Assembly (NCBI GenBank): GCA_902801375.1
Contig: CADCIB010000037.1
Location: 1-48,067, forward strand
Source: an uncultured Prevotellaceae bacterium
GTDB taxonomy: Bacteria; Bacteroidota; Bacteroidia; Bacteroidales; Bacteroidaceae
Length of the DNA stretch: 48,067 nucleotides
Direction of reading: 5' to 3'
Shown one piece after another: positions 16,789 to 26,448 of this stretch. The position numbers and the translations under genes are program-made. The stretch's first letter is position 1. Every line of letters starts with the position of its first letter. A model generated the notes under the pieces. It saw only the letters and a program-made list of their open reading frames with translations, made no database searches and was not told the DNA's origin.

Positions 16789-17703
16789 ATGGCACGTGCA
16801 TACAGAGACGTAGGTTTTCAGACGTTATTCGACCAACCCAAGGTGGCATCATTAGACGATGTATTGATATTAAACGACAATTTTGATTCTTCCATCCATC
16901 TGGACCCGATAGTCAGTGATGCATTCAAGAATACACCCAACAAATTAGTGTCCGCGATCACTATTCTGATCTGTCTTGAAGGCCAGATCGGCATTGGTAA
17001 TAACTTCACAGACTATACCCTAAAGAGGAATGATGCCGTCGTCAATCGCAGCGGAACTTTAGGGCACTTCTATGGCATGAGCACTGATGCCCGGTTCTTC
17101 CTGCTCGTGATCAGCAACAATTTCTATTTTCCAACACTTATCAGTGGCGACTCCTCCGAGATTCTGAACCTTACGGTTACCCACCCCGTATGCCACATGT
17201 CTGATGAGACCACCTCTTCTATGCTTCAATTGTACAACACGCTGAAAGCTAACCTAACCGTAGAAGACAGACCACTTTTCATTCGTGAGATAGCGCGTGG
17301 ACTTATCGAAAGCATCTCGTTTCTTCTGATATCGTCCCTGGTCAAGGAGGTAAAAAACATAGAGCGCCAGCACCGCAAACTTACCCGGAACCAGTATATC
17401 TATGAACGTTTCGTTCAATCCGTAGAACAGAACTTTACGAGGGAACGCAATATCAAGTTTTACGCCGACAAGCTCTGCCTGACACCTAAGTACCTCTCTC
17501 AGATTATCTATAAAGAGAGTGGCAGTTATGCCGGTGACCATATCAAGCGTATGGTCATTATGGAGGCCAAGGCACTGATCAAAAGCCGTCAGTATACGAT
17601 GATGCAGATCTGCGATAAGCTGAACTTCAACTGCCAGTCTCTTTTCACCAAGTATTTTAAGAATGCCACGGGCATGTCGCCATCAGAATATCAAAACAGC
17701 TAA
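16789..17703 (+). CDS. AraC-family transcriptional regulator
   Basis: A 304-residue cytoplasmic DNA-binding protein. The C-terminal hundred residues carry the two helix-turn-helix motifs of the AraC/XylS family (FYADKLCLTPKYLSQIIYKE; then MMQICDKLNFNCQSLFTKYF and the final ATGMSPSEYQ). The N-terminal 190 residues look like a cupin-type sensing domain. The frame is open upstream to 16582, but that would run through the divergent promoter region; the ATG at 16789 sits 30 bases after a good -7 box. Three GH3 genes follow, the first after 14 bases, so it probably heads their operon. As the only regulator in the cluster, it is the likely controller of the sugar genes (inference). Confidence 0.92.
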   Translation: MARAYRDVGFQTLFDQPKVASLDDVLILNDNFDSSIHLDPIVSDAFKNTPNKLVSAITILICLEGQIGIGNNFTDYTLKRNDAVVNRSGTLGHFYGMSTDARFFLLVISNNFYFPTLISGDSSEILNLTVTHPVCHMSDETTSSMLQLYNTLKANLTVEDRPLFIREIARGLIESISFLLISSLVKEVKNIERQHRKLTRNQYIYERFVQSVEQNFTRERNIKFYADKLCLTPKYLSQIIYKESGSYAGDHIKRMVIMEAKALIKSRQYTMMQICDKLNFNCQSLFTKYFKNATGMSPSEYQNS

Positions 17704-17717
17704 CTCAATCTAAAAAA

Positions 17718-20048
17718 ATGAAAATCAAACCATTTCTTATTTTCGCAGCCCTATTCTGCACCACTGCTGTCCAGGCTCAGAATTCAGTACCACAGCTGCG
17801 TGCAGACAACATTGAAGAAGTGCTTCAGGCTATGACACTCGACGAGAAGGTGCGTATCCTCGTGGGTACGGGAATGCCCGGCGTGTCAGTAGGAATGCCT
17901 GTCGTCGGCAGCACAAGGTCACTGGTGCCCGGAGCGGCCGGCACGACCTACCCCATTGAACGGTTGGGCATACCCGCCATAGTGCTTGCAGACGGTCCTG
18001 CCGGTCTGCGCATCGACCCCAAGCGTGACTTCTTCAGCAAGACGTATTACTGCACCTGGTTTCCCATCGGTACCTGTCTGTCGAGCAGCTGGAACATAGA
18101 TCTGGTACAGCGTGTGGGCAAGGCGATAGGCGAAGAGGTACGCGACTATGGCGTCGATGTGCTGCTGGGGCCGGCCAATAACATTCACCGGAATCCGCTT
18201 GGCGGACGTAACTTTGAGTACTATAGTGAAGATCCGGTTCTTTCCGGCAACATCGCTGCCGCCTATATTCTGGGGGTTCAGAGCAATGGTGTTGGCACCT
18301 CTCTGAAACATTTTGCCTTCAATAATCAGGAAACCAACCGTATGGGCAATGATGCCAGAGTCTCCCAGAGGGCAGCGAGGGAGATTTATCTCAAGGCCTT
18401 TGAGATTCCGGTCAAGAAAGCACAGCCCTGGACAGTCATGTCATCTTATAATAAGGTGAATGGCACTTTTACGTCAGAGCGTTATGACCTGCTCACTACC
18501 ATTCTTCGGAACGAATGGAAATTCAGGGGTGCAGTTATGACCGACTGGTTTGGTGGCAAGGATCGTTCTGCCAACGTTAATGCGGGCAATGATATGATCC
18601 AGCCAGGCTTGCCGTTCGATCCGGATAGTATCAGGGCAGGTGTCAAGAGTGGCAGAATCAGCGAAGCGGCATTAAACCGCAATGTTCGCCGCATTTTGGA
18701 GCTCATCGTCCGCACCCCACGTTTCAAAGGCGAAGCTTATAATGACACTCCAGATCTTCAGTCGCATGCCCGCATGACACGCGAAGCCGCTACAGAGGGT
18801 ATCACCCTGCTTGAGAACAAGAATGCCACCCTTCCTTTCGGCAGTAAGGTTCGGAATATAGCTGTGTATGGTTCCACAAGCTATGACATTCTCGCAGGTG
18901 GATCTGGATCGGGCTCTGTCAACAGCTTATATACCATATCTTTAATCGAGGGTCTGCGTAACAACGGTTATACCTCCGACCGGGAGCTTCTAAAAGCCTA
19001 TCGCGAGTTTATCACCGCATTTCAGAAGGAGGCCCGCAAGCAGCCGACCACATGGTTTGACACACCTCCTCATGCTGGGGAGTTTGTCCCTGATGCCGAC
19101 AGCCTTCAGGCGCAGGCTACCCGTACAGACGCTGCCATCATCACCATCGGGCGAAATGCCGGAGAGGGCGGAGACCGTCATGCAGATCTCTTCTCGCTCA
19201 ACGAGACAGAACGCCAGCTGGTGGCTAAAGTCTGTGAGGCTTTCCACAGGGTTGGCAAGCGGGTCGTGGTGCTGCTCAATATTGATGGTGTAATAGAGAC
19301 TGCCAGCTGGAAGCATCTACCCGATGCCATACTGCTGCCCTGGCAGTGTGGTCAGGAGGGTGGCAACTCTATGGCCGATGTCATCAGTGGCTCAAGATAC
19401 CCATCAGGCAAGCTGCCCATGACGTTCCCCATTCGTTTGGAAGATCACTATTCCAGTAAGAACATGCCACTCAATGCACCCAAAGTTCGTCCCACCGTAG
19501 GGCAAAAAGAGTCGGGCGAGCTGCGGCCACTCATCGACTACACGAACTATGAGGAAGACATATATGTAGGCTACAGATATTTTGACACCTTCCATCAGAA
19601 GGTGAGCTATCCGTTCGGTTACGGATTGAGTTATACCACTTTCAAGTATGATAACCCTGTTGTCAATGTAAAAGGCGACAAGGTTACTGTTTCTGTCACG
19701 ATCACCAATGTGGGTAAGTCCGCAGGAAAGGAAATCGTACAGGTATATGTCAGCGCACCCCGTGGCAGTATAGAAAAGCCGGCTCAGGAGCTGAAGGCCT
19801 TTGCCAAGACCCAGGAGCTGAAGGTGGGTGACAGCGAAACGCTGTCGATGAATATCGACGTGGCCGACCTTGCCTCATTCCACGAGAAGCAGAGTGCCTG
19901 GGTAGTCGATGCCGGTATTTATACTTTCAGGGTGGGTGCCTCCAGTCGCGACATCAGGGGTACAGCCACTGCCCGCATCACTGCGATGAAACAGAAGGTG
20001 AGCAACTCGTTGAAACCTGTGCAGAAAATCAATATACTTCACCAATAA
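17718..20048 (+). CDS. glycoside hydrolase family 3 (beta-glucosidase type)
   Basis: A 776-residue secreted beta-glycosidase with signal peptide MKIKPFLIFAALFCTTAVQAQ. The N-terminal barrel contains RNPLGGRNFEYYSEDP, KHFAFNNQETNR and nucleophile Asp276 in VMTDWFGG. The C-terminal alpha/beta domain includes GSGSGSVN and PWQCGQEGGNSMADV. A fibronectin-III-like domain closes it (SAGKEIVQVYVS). The architecture is that of broad-specificity beta-glucosidases that act on gluco-oligosaccharides and on plant glycosides such as saponins. It starts 14 bases after araC and ends 14 bases before the next GH3. It is clearly distinct in sequence from its two tandem neighbours, so this is not a recent duplication. 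Confidence 0.93.
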   Translation: MKIKPFLIFAALFCTTAVQAQNSVPQLRADNIEEVLQAMTLDEKVRILVGTGMPGVSVGMPVVGSTRSLVPGAAGTTYPIERLGIPAIVLADGPAGLRIDPKRDFFSKTYYCTWFPIGTCLSSSWNIDLVQRVGKAIGEEVRDYGVDVLLGPANNIHRNPLGGRNFEYYSEDPVLSGNIAAAYILGVQSNGVGTSLKHFAFNNQETNRMGNDARVSQRAAREIYLKAFEIPVKKAQPWTVMSSYNKVNGTFTSERYDLLTTILRNEWKFRGAVMTDWFGGKDRSANVNAGNDMIQPGLPFDPDSIRAGVKSGRISEAALNRNVRRILELIVRTPRFKGEAYNDTPDLQSHARMTREAATEGITLLENKNATLPFGSKVRNIAVYGSTSYDILAGGSGSGSVNSLYTISLIEGLRNNGYTSDRELLKAYREFITAFQKEARKQPTTWFDTPPHAGEFVPDADSLQAQATRTDAAIITIGRNAGEGGDRHADLFSLNETERQLVAKVCEAFHRVGKRVVVLLNIDGVIETASWKHLPDAILLPWQCGQEGGNSMADVISGSRYPSGKLPMTFPIRLEDHYSSKNMPLNAPKVRPTVGQKESGELRPLIDYTNYEEDIYVGYRYFDTFHQKVSYPFGYGLSYTTFKYDNPVVNVKGDKVTVSVTITNVGKSAGKEIVQVYVSAPRGSIEKPAQELKAFAKTQELKVGDSETLSMNIDVADLASFHEKQSAWVVDAGIYTFRVGASSRDIRGTATARITAMKQKVSNSLKPVQKINILHQ

Positions 20049-20062
20049 TATAAACTACAGAT

Positions 20063-22297
20063 ATGAAGAAACAACTATTTATGGGCCTGATGCTGTTGAT
20101 GAGCCTCACGGCAATGGGCCAGACCCGGGATCAGTTTATCAGCGACCTCATGTCAAAGATGACTGTCGAAGAGAAAATAGGACAGCTGAATCTGATGCCG
20201 GCCGGCTCCATAACCACAGGTGTCAGGAAAGACAGCCCACGGCTCGAGATCATTGCCCAGGGTAAGGTCGGGGCTATCCTCAACATGAAGGGGTTTGAGA
20301 ACATCCGCCGGCTGCAGGATGCTGCTGTCAAGAGGAGCCGTTTAGGCATTCCACTGATGATCGGCATGGACGTGGTACACGGTTATGAAACCATCTTCCC
20401 CATTCCTTTGGCACAGTCGTGCAGCTGGGATCTGGAGGCCATAGAGCAATGTGCCCGTATCGCTGCCAAGGAAGCCACGGCCGATGGTGTGAACTGGACC
20501 TACAGTCCGATGGTAGATATTGCCCTCGATGCCCGCTGGGGGCGTATCGCCGAAGGTAGCGGCGAGGATCCTTTCCTCGGCAGCAGGATTGCCGAAGCCA
20601 TGGTGCGGGGCTATCAGGGCAGCTATGGCGTGGAGAACATGATGGCCTGCGTGAAGCACTATGCGCTCTATGGTGCCGCCGAGGCTGGCCGCGACTACAA
20701 CACGGTGGATATGAGTCATATCCGCATGTACAATCAGTTCTTCCCGCCTTATAAGGCAGCTGCCAAGGCTGGTGCAGGGTCTTTCATGACGTCTTTCAAT
20801 GTCGTTGACTATATTCCCGCCACTGCCAACCGATGGCTTCTCGACGATGTGCTTCGTAAGCAGTGGGGCTGGAAAGGCTTCATCGTCACCGATTATGCTT
20901 CGATCGAGGAAATCACAAAGCACGGGTTGGGCGATCTTCAGCAGGCCTCGGCTATGGCGCTCAAGGCAGGTACCGATATGGACATGTGCGCAGGGGGATA
21001 TGCCAAGACCCTGCAGCAGTCGCTTAAGGAAGGTAAGGTGACAATGGCAGAAATAGATCAGGCCTGTCGGCGCATACTGGAAGCCAAGTACGACCTGGGA
21101 CTCTTCAAAGATCCCTACCGCTTTCTCGATGAGAAGCGTCACGATCGTGATGTATATACAGAGGAAAACCGTAAGGCTGCCCGGGAGATGGCTGCCAAGA
21201 GTTTTGTGCTTCTGAAAAATGAGAACCAGCTCCTGCCCCTGAAGAAGCAGGGCAAGATAGCCCTGATAGGTCCTATGGCCGATAACCGTATCAACATGGC
21301 TGGTACGTGGTCGGTGGCTGCAGTGCCCGACAAGTACAGCACGCTGAAGGAGGCGATGATGCGCGCCGTTCATGGTAAGGCGACCGTACTGTGTGCCCAG
21401 GGCTGTAACTTTACTTCCGACTCTTTGCTTCAGGATGCCGGCAGCCATTACCGCAAGACAGCGTGGGGCGATCCTGCAAAGATGCACGATGAGGCGATCG
21501 GCATTGCCAAAGAGGCTGATGTCATTGTCTGTGCCATGGGAGAGGAAGCCGAGATGAGTGGCGAGAGCTCCTCGCGCACCGATCTCCAGCTTTTCGATGT
21601 GCAGAAGAATCTGCTCACGGAGCTGCTTGCCCTTGGCAAACCGCTCGTACTGCTGAACTTCTCCGGCCGTCCTACGGTAATGACATGGGAACAGCAGCAT
21701 GTGCCTGCCATCATGAACGTATGGTTTGGTGGCAGCGAGTCGGGCGATGCGATCTGCGACGTGCTCTTCGGCGACAAGTCTCCCAGCGGAAAGCTTACGG
21801 TCTCCCTGCCGCAGGCTACAGGTCAGGAGCCTCTTTATTATAATCAGCTGCCTACGGGCCGTCCTGCTGGCGAGGGAGCCGAGAAGTTTTCCAAGTTTCT
21901 CAGCAACTACCTTGACGTTCGTAACGATGCCCTCTACCCTTTCGGCTATGGACTAAGCTATACCCATTTCGAATACAGCGATATCCGTCTGAATGGCCGT
22001 ACAGCCTCTGTCACGGTCACGAACGCAGGCAACTATGATGCAGACGAGATTGTGCAGCTCTACATTCACGATGTGGTGGCCAGCATCAGCCGACCCACAA
22101 AGGAGCTCAAGGGATTCCAACGCATACATCTGAAGAAGGGAGAGAGCCGCGAAGTGAAGTTCGAGATTACCGATGACCTCCTGAAATTTTACAATTATAA
22201 CCTCGAGAATGTCCTTGAGCCGGGCGACTTCGAGATCATGATAGGTCCAGACAGCAGTCTGAAACACCTCAGGAAGGCAACGCTCACCGTACAATAG
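20063..22297 (+). CDS. bglX: periplasmic beta-glucosidase, GH3, BglX-like
   Basis: 744 residues with signal peptide (1-19, ending AMGQ). It follows the BglX pattern closely: MTVEEKIGQLNLMPAG, the WTYSPMVDIALDARWGR segment, nucleophile Asp277 in IVTDYASIEE, an alpha/beta domain (ALIGPMADN, MAGTWSVAAV), SSRTDLQL, and a fibronectin-III-like tail (DVVASISRPTKELKG). The family hydrolyses beta-glucosides from the non-reducing end in the periplasm. It is the middle gene of three tandem GH3 genes, 14 bases from the preceding one and 29 from the next. The symbol rests on overall resemblance to E. coli BglX. Confidence 0.92.
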   Translation: MKKQLFMGLMLLMSLTAMGQTRDQFISDLMSKMTVEEKIGQLNLMPAGSITTGVRKDSPRLEIIAQGKVGAILNMKGFENIRRLQDAAVKRSRLGIPLMIGMDVVHGYETIFPIPLAQSCSWDLEAIEQCARIAAKEATADGVNWTYSPMVDIALDARWGRIAEGSGEDPFLGSRIAEAMVRGYQGSYGVENMMACVKHYALYGAAEAGRDYNTVDMSHIRMYNQFFPPYKAAAKAGAGSFMTSFNVVDYIPATANRWLLDDVLRKQWGWKGFIVTDYASIEEITKHGLGDLQQASAMALKAGTDMDMCAGGYAKTLQQSLKEGKVTMAEIDQACRRILEAKYDLGLFKDPYRFLDEKRHDRDVYTEENRKAAREMAAKSFVLLKNENQLLPLKKQGKIALIGPMADNRINMAGTWSVAAVPDKYSTLKEAMMRAVHGKATVLCAQGCNFTSDSLLQDAGSHYRKTAWGDPAKMHDEAIGIAKEADVIVCAMGEEAEMSGESSSRTDLQLFDVQKNLLTELLALGKPLVLLNFSGRPTVMTWEQQHVPAIMNVWFGGSESGDAICDVLFGDKSPSGKLTVSLPQATGQEPLYYNQLPTGRPAGEGAEKFSKFLSNYLDVRNDALYPFGYGLSYTHFEYSDIRLNGRTASVTVTNAGNYDADEIVQLYIHDVVASISRPTKELKGFQRIHLKKGESREVKFEITDDLLKFYNYNLENVLEPGDFEIMIGPDSSLKHLRKATLTVQ

Positions 22298-22326
22298 AAA
22301 AATAACTATAATATAAAGGAGAAAAA

Positions 22327-24861
22327 ATGAAGAGTCATTCAATTCTGGTTTCCGTATTTCTCCTTACCGGAACCAGCTCACTTCATGCGCAGGTCAGATG
22401 GTCGGAGGTTCCTAAACCGGGCTACACACTGATCAGTCAGCAGGGTGGACGCACATTGGGTTATTCCCCCAAGTCGGGTGTCAGATTGCTCACGGCAAAT
22501 GGATTTGCCTTTAAGGACCTGAACCGTAACGGGAAACTTGATGCCTACGAAGACTGGAGGCGTTCGCCACAGGAGCGTGCGGCCGACCTAGCTTCACAGC
22601 TGAGCATTGATGAGATAGCGGGGCTCATGCTCTACAGTGCTCACCAGGCAGTGCCCTCGCGCAGTGGTGCCTCCCATCTGAATTCCATCCTGAATGACGA
22701 CCAGAAGAGAGCGGTGCGTCAGGAAGCATTCAAGATCTGCCTCCGCCAAGTGTTCAAGAACAAGTTGGATGCCGATGCCGTCAGCAAGGTGGATCTGTCG
22801 GGGCTGAATGATGAGCAGAAGCAAATATTCCTCAATACCGAACTCCGCAATGCAGCAAGCCAGTATCTGGTGGCTGCGGGCGGGCGCGGTGCCCACTATG
22901 GCGGCATGCTGTTTGAGGAGAGCCATGCCAAGGCAAGCGACCTCACCGACGAGCAGAAGGCCTTCCTGAAGAATGATAACCTCCGGGCCATTCTGGTGAC
23001 CCAGGTGGAGAGCCCGCGCGTGGCAGCCGAGTGGAACAACAATCAGCAGTCGTTTGTCGAAGGCCTCGGCCACGGCATACCCGCCAACACCAGTTCCGAT
23101 CCCCGTCACGAGACCACTGCCAATGCAGAGTTCAATGCCGGGGCGGGCGGTCAGATCTCGCTCTGGCCCAGCTCGCTGGGCATGGGGGCCACCTTCGACC
23201 CTGCCGTGGTGAAGCAGTTTGGCCAGATTGCCTCGCAGGAGTATCGCGCCTTAGGCATCGCCACCGCCCTCTCACCCCAGATCGATGTTGCCACAGAGCC
23301 GCGCTGGTGGCGTTATAATGGCACCTTCGGCGAGGATCCGCAGCTGGCCACAGACATGGCCCGCGCCTACTGCGAGGGTTTCCAGACCTCACCCGCCGGC
23401 CGGCAGATTGCTGACGGCTGGGGCTGGCAGAGCGTTAACGCCATGGTGAAACACTGGTATGGCTATGGCGCACAGGAGGCGGGCCGCGACTCCCACTTCG
23501 CAAGCGGCAAATATGCCGTGTTTCCCGGCAACAACCTCATGATGCACAAGCGTCCCTTCGTTGACGGTGCCTTCCGCCTGGAGGGAGGCACGAAGATGGC
23601 TTCTGCCGTGATGCCCATCTATAGCATACTGTGGCATCAGGATCCGTCAGGCGAGAATGTCGGGGGCAGCTACAGCAAATGGCTTATCCAGAAGCAGCTG
23701 CGCGAGGAGGCTCACTTCGAGGGTGTGGTCTGCACTGACTGGGGTATTACCGCCGACAACACCGCCATGGACTATATGGGTGGCGGCAAGCCGTGGGGCG
23801 TGGAGAAGCTCTCCGTGGCAGAACGCCACTATAAGGTTCTGCAGGCTGGCGTCGATCAGTTTGGGGGCAATAACGAGAAAGGGTCCGTTATCGAGGCTTA
23901 CAACATGTGGGTCCGCGATTTCGGCGAGCAGAGTGCCCGCCAGCGGTTTGAGCAGAGTGCCCGCCGGCTGCTGCTCAACATGTTCCGCGTGGGTCTCTTC
24001 GATAATCCCTACACCGATCCTGATGCAGCCGACACCATTGTAGGCAATGCCAATTTCATGAAGGCGGGCTATCAAGCCCAGCTCAAGTCTGTGGTGATGC
24101 TGAAGAATCATGGCAACAAGATTCTGCCTATAACTGCCAGGAAGATAGTCTATATTCCCAAACGCCATTACCCTGCGGTGCCGGGCATCTGGGGCGGAAT
24201 GTCGGACGACCACACCGACTATCCCATAGACCTGGATCTTGTACGCCAGTACTATCATGTGACCGACAATCCCGCGGAGGCCGACTTCGCCCTGTGCATT
24301 ATAGGTGAGCCTGCCCTGAATCTGGGCTATGACCCTGCCGAAGTGGCAAAGGAAAACAATGGCTATGTACCCATCAGCCTGCAATACAACGATTATACGG
24401 CGGCCCACGCCCGCAGGCAGAGCATCGCGGGAGGCGATCCCCTCGAGAAGTTTACGAACCGCACCTACCACGGCAAGACCATCTCGACGCGCAACCGCGA
24501 CGATCTGCAGATGGTGCTCCACACGAAGAAGGCTATGGGCAGCAGACCTGTCGTCACCATTGTGGAACTGGGCAAGCCCGTCATACTGTCAGAGCTCGAG
24601 CCTCATTCAGACGGCATACTGTTGTCGTTTGGCGTCCAGCATCAGGCACTGCTCGACATCATCAGCGGCAAGTATGAGCCGTCGGGCCTTCTGCCCATGC
24701 AGCTGCCTGCCGACATGGAGACAGTGGAGACGCAGCAGGAAGATGTGCCTCACGATATGAAATGCCTACGCGATGCCGACGGACACGATTACGATTTTGC
24801 TTTCGGCCTGAATTGGAAGGGAGTGATTCACGACTGGCGCACGGCGAAGTACAAAAAATAA
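22327..24861 (+). CDS. glycoside hydrolase family 3 with EF-hand-like N-terminal loop
   Basis: An 844-residue secreted GH3 (signal peptide ending SLHAQ). It differs from the usual GH3 plan. After the signal peptide comes a short domain with DLNRNGKLDAYED at 64-76, a dockerin/EF-hand-like calcium loop. The catalytic barrel has several insertions; nucleophile Asp471 is in VVCTDWGITAD. The alpha/beta domain follows, but no fibronectin-III-like domain is evident at the end, the protein stopping soon after FAFGLNWKGV. An AAGGAG ribosome binding site precedes the ATG. It is the last gene of the araC operon and ends at a bidirectional terminator. It is probably an exo-beta-glucosidase; the specificity is open. 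Confidence 0.9.
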   Translation: MKSHSILVSVFLLTGTSSLHAQVRWSEVPKPGYTLISQQGGRTLGYSPKSGVRLLTANGFAFKDLNRNGKLDAYEDWRRSPQERAADLASQLSIDEIAGLMLYSAHQAVPSRSGASHLNSILNDDQKRAVRQEAFKICLRQVFKNKLDADAVSKVDLSGLNDEQKQIFLNTELRNAASQYLVAAGGRGAHYGGMLFEESHAKASDLTDEQKAFLKNDNLRAILVTQVESPRVAAEWNNNQQSFVEGLGHGIPANTSSDPRHETTANAEFNAGAGGQISLWPSSLGMGATFDPAVVKQFGQIASQEYRALGIATALSPQIDVATEPRWWRYNGTFGEDPQLATDMARAYCEGFQTSPAGRQIADGWGWQSVNAMVKHWYGYGAQEAGRDSHFASGKYAVFPGNNLMMHKRPFVDGAFRLEGGTKMASAVMPIYSILWHQDPSGENVGGSYSKWLIQKQLREEAHFEGVVCTDWGITADNTAMDYMGGGKPWGVEKLSVAERHYKVLQAGVDQFGGNNEKGSVIEAYNMWVRDFGEQSARQRFEQSARRLLLNMFRVGLFDNPYTDPDAADTIVGNANFMKAGYQAQLKSVVMLKNHGNKILPITARKIVYIPKRHYPAVPGIWGGMSDDHTDYPIDLDLVRQYYHVTDNPAEADFALCIIGEPALNLGYDPAEVAKENNGYVPISLQYNDYTAAHARRQSIAGGDPLEKFTNRTYHGKTISTRNRDDLQMVLHTKKAMGSRPVVTIVELGKPVILSELEPHSDGILLSFGVQHQALLDIISGKYEPSGLLPMQLPADMETVETQQEDVPHDMKCLRDADGHDYDFAFGLNWKGVIHDWRTAKYKK

Positions 24862-24867
24862 TACATA

Positions 24868-24903
24868 CGCATAAGGGCGAGCTCACGGGCTCGCCCTTAT
24901 GCG
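24868..24903. terminator. bidirectional terminator
   Basis: A perfect 15-bp stem (CGCATAAGGGCGAGC at 24868-24882, complement 24889-24903) with a 6-base loop, between the convergent GH3 and Sde182-like genes. Confidence 0.8.
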
Positions 24904-24904
24904 T

Positions 24905-26296
24905 TTATGGATTCACCGTCACAATGTATCGCTGATAGGAAGTGAGCGATGGAAATCCCCTGTCGGTCACTTCCAGAAGGATGTGGATAGTCTGAGGCTC
25001 GCTGACTCTCGGGGCCGTAAAGCTCAGGCTGGACTGCTGCGGTTTCAGGTTGACGTATGACGGATAGGCACCTGCCTGGACATCCTGGCTCCACGAAGTG
25101 CTGAATCGCTGCACGTGCCTGTCGATGTCGCGGGCAAAACTTTCTTTGGTCAGCCCGGCCTGTTCAAACAGTGCCCGCCTCTGCTCCCACAGCCTGTCCA
25201 CATCTAACGGGTCATCATCGCTGATGTCGGCACTGATCGTGACAGTCTCGCCCGACCTGACGCTTATATCCTCGGGAGTTGCAAGCGTGATCTTGGGGTG
25301 GTGGTTGGCATGGGCATGGTCGGGCGTTATACACCATTCGAGCCGCGCCTGGAAGTCGTGCAGGGCAGCCTCCATCCATTGGCGTATGTCTCCGTTGCCC
25401 GTGTCGCGCCACACATTTTCCATCTTCTCCACCTTATAGAAGCGTCCGCCCCACCCCCCGTAAGTGGGGTGTTCGTGCGCACGGAGCCCGTTGCCCAAAG
25501 CATACAGGAAAGCAGGACTGTCGCCCTCGCTGATCATGGGCTGCGTATATAGGGCACCCAAGGCATTCTTGCCGTTGTGCAGATATTTACTCACGAAGTC
25601 GTCCGTATAGATCAGCGTACCGTAATCCCATGTTCCACTGAAGTGATACTGCACCAGCATGGTGGCCTGCGGGTGATATTTCTCGATGTATGCCCCTGCT
25701 CCGTCCTGATACCAGATGTTATAGACTACCGCCTTCCTGATGGCACGGTCGTAGTCCCCGGCATGTTCCGCCCTGAGCTTCTGAAACGCTTTCGCCACGG
25801 TGTTGCCGCCGCCCCAGGCCTGAATATATACGGGGCGCGGATCATTGTCGAGCAGCACCTCCACGATGCGGTCTGATCCCGGCGTGTCAGCCCATTGGTC
25901 GGGATTGATGACTGGTTCCTCTCCCGGAAGTCGGGCAGGAGCATTGCCGTCAACCACCACATGCGCCGGATCCTCGTCGCCCACATAGCATACACTCCGC
26001 AGGTAAGCCGGCGTGGGATAGTTGCGGTCGTGTATTTTCAGATTGTCATAAACCTGCTCGTAAGCATCCATCTCGTGTTCCAGCCAGGGGTCGCTGCTCC
26101 AGCCCTGCCGCTGAAAACACGAATTGGTCTCGATGATAGCCTTCACCTCCACATTGTTGGTGTAGAGCAGGAACCTGACCATGGAGCAGCGGTCATCCAC
26201 CTCTCCGTCGGTCATCACTATCACTCGCGGTTTTTCCGCCGCCATCATCTGCACAGCTGTCAGCAGGCTGCACAGCACAATGAGTAATCTTTTCAT
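24905..26296 (-). CDS. Sde182/DUF1593 family secreted nucleoside-hydrolase-like protein
   Basis: A 463-residue secreted protein (start at 26296; signal peptide MKRLLIVLCSLLTAVQMMA). The N-terminal domain has the Asp-rich nucleoside-hydrolase-like signature VIVMTDGEVDDRCSMVRFLL and AIIETNSCFQ. YIQAWGGGNTVAKAF and GTWDYGTLIY follow. The C-terminal part (about 360-463, ISVRSGETVTISADISDDDP) is the Ig-like domain typical of this family. The founding member was described as a cellulose-binding protein; the reaction is not established, though the fold suggests cleavage of an N- or O-glycosidic bond. It is monocistronic, divergent from the broken esterase, with a good promoter. Frequent presence next to glycoside hydrolases supports a role in glycan use. 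Confidence 0.85.
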   Translation of the reverse strand: MKRLLIVLCSLLTAVQMMAAEKPRVIVMTDGEVDDRCSMVRFLLYTNNVEVKAIIETNSCFQRQGWSSDPWLEHEMDAYEQVYDNLKIHDRNYPTPAYLRSVCYVGDEDPAHVVVDGNAPARLPGEEPVINPDQWADTPGSDRIVEVLLDNDPRPVYIQAWGGGNTVAKAFQKLRAEHAGDYDRAIRKAVVYNIWYQDGAGAYIEKYHPQATMLVQYHFSGTWDYGTLIYTDDFVSKYLHNGKNALGALYTQPMISEGDSPAFLYALGNGLRAHEHPTYGGWGGRFYKVEKMENVWRDTGNGDIRQWMEAALHDFQARLEWCITPDHAHANHHPKITLATPEDISVRSGETVTISADISDDDPLDVDRLWEQRRALFEQAGLTKESFARDIDRHVQRFSTSWSQDVQAGAYPSYVNLKPQQSSLSFTAPRVSEPQTIHILLEVTDRGFPSLTSYQRYIVTVNP

Positions 26297-26325
26297 CTTA
26301 ATTTTCTGATTGATTAAGTTGATTA

Positions 26326-26358
26326 CAAATGTAGCTAAAATATTTATCTCCTGGCAAA
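26326..26358 (-). promoter_or_regulatory. promoter of the Sde182-like gene
   Basis: On the minus strand TTTG (26355-26358), 21 bases and TACATTTG (26326-26333), about 30 bases before the ATG. Confidence 0.65.
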
Positions 26359-26365
26359 AGATTCG

Positions 26366-26427
26366 TCCAAAAGCGAAAAACATCTTCCCATTGGAGAAAT
26401 ATTGCTCATAAAATAATACTATCTTTG
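26366..26427 (+). promoter_or_regulatory. esterase promoter with shared upstream block
   Basis: TATCTTTG (26420-26427) is a good -7 box, 21 bases before the ATG. The block 26366-26409 (TCCAAAAGCGAAAAA, CATTGGA, TTGCTCAT) resembles that upstream of araC and shares its TCCAAAAG start with the susC upstream region at the same distance from the -7 box (54 versus 55 bases). Confidence 0.5.
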
Positions 26428-26448
26428 CCATCAAAAATTAGGTTGACG

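Noticed and set aside
20342-21700. 452-codon antisense frame within the BglX-like gene
   Set aside because: Same cause; no signal peptide, motif or promoter, and it lies wholly inside a clear GH3 gene.
17718-24861. Recent tandem duplication of GH3 genes
   Set aside because: The three proteins differ in length, domain plan and motif sequence (TDWFGG, TDYASI, TDWGIT), so they are old paralogues or separate acquisitions.
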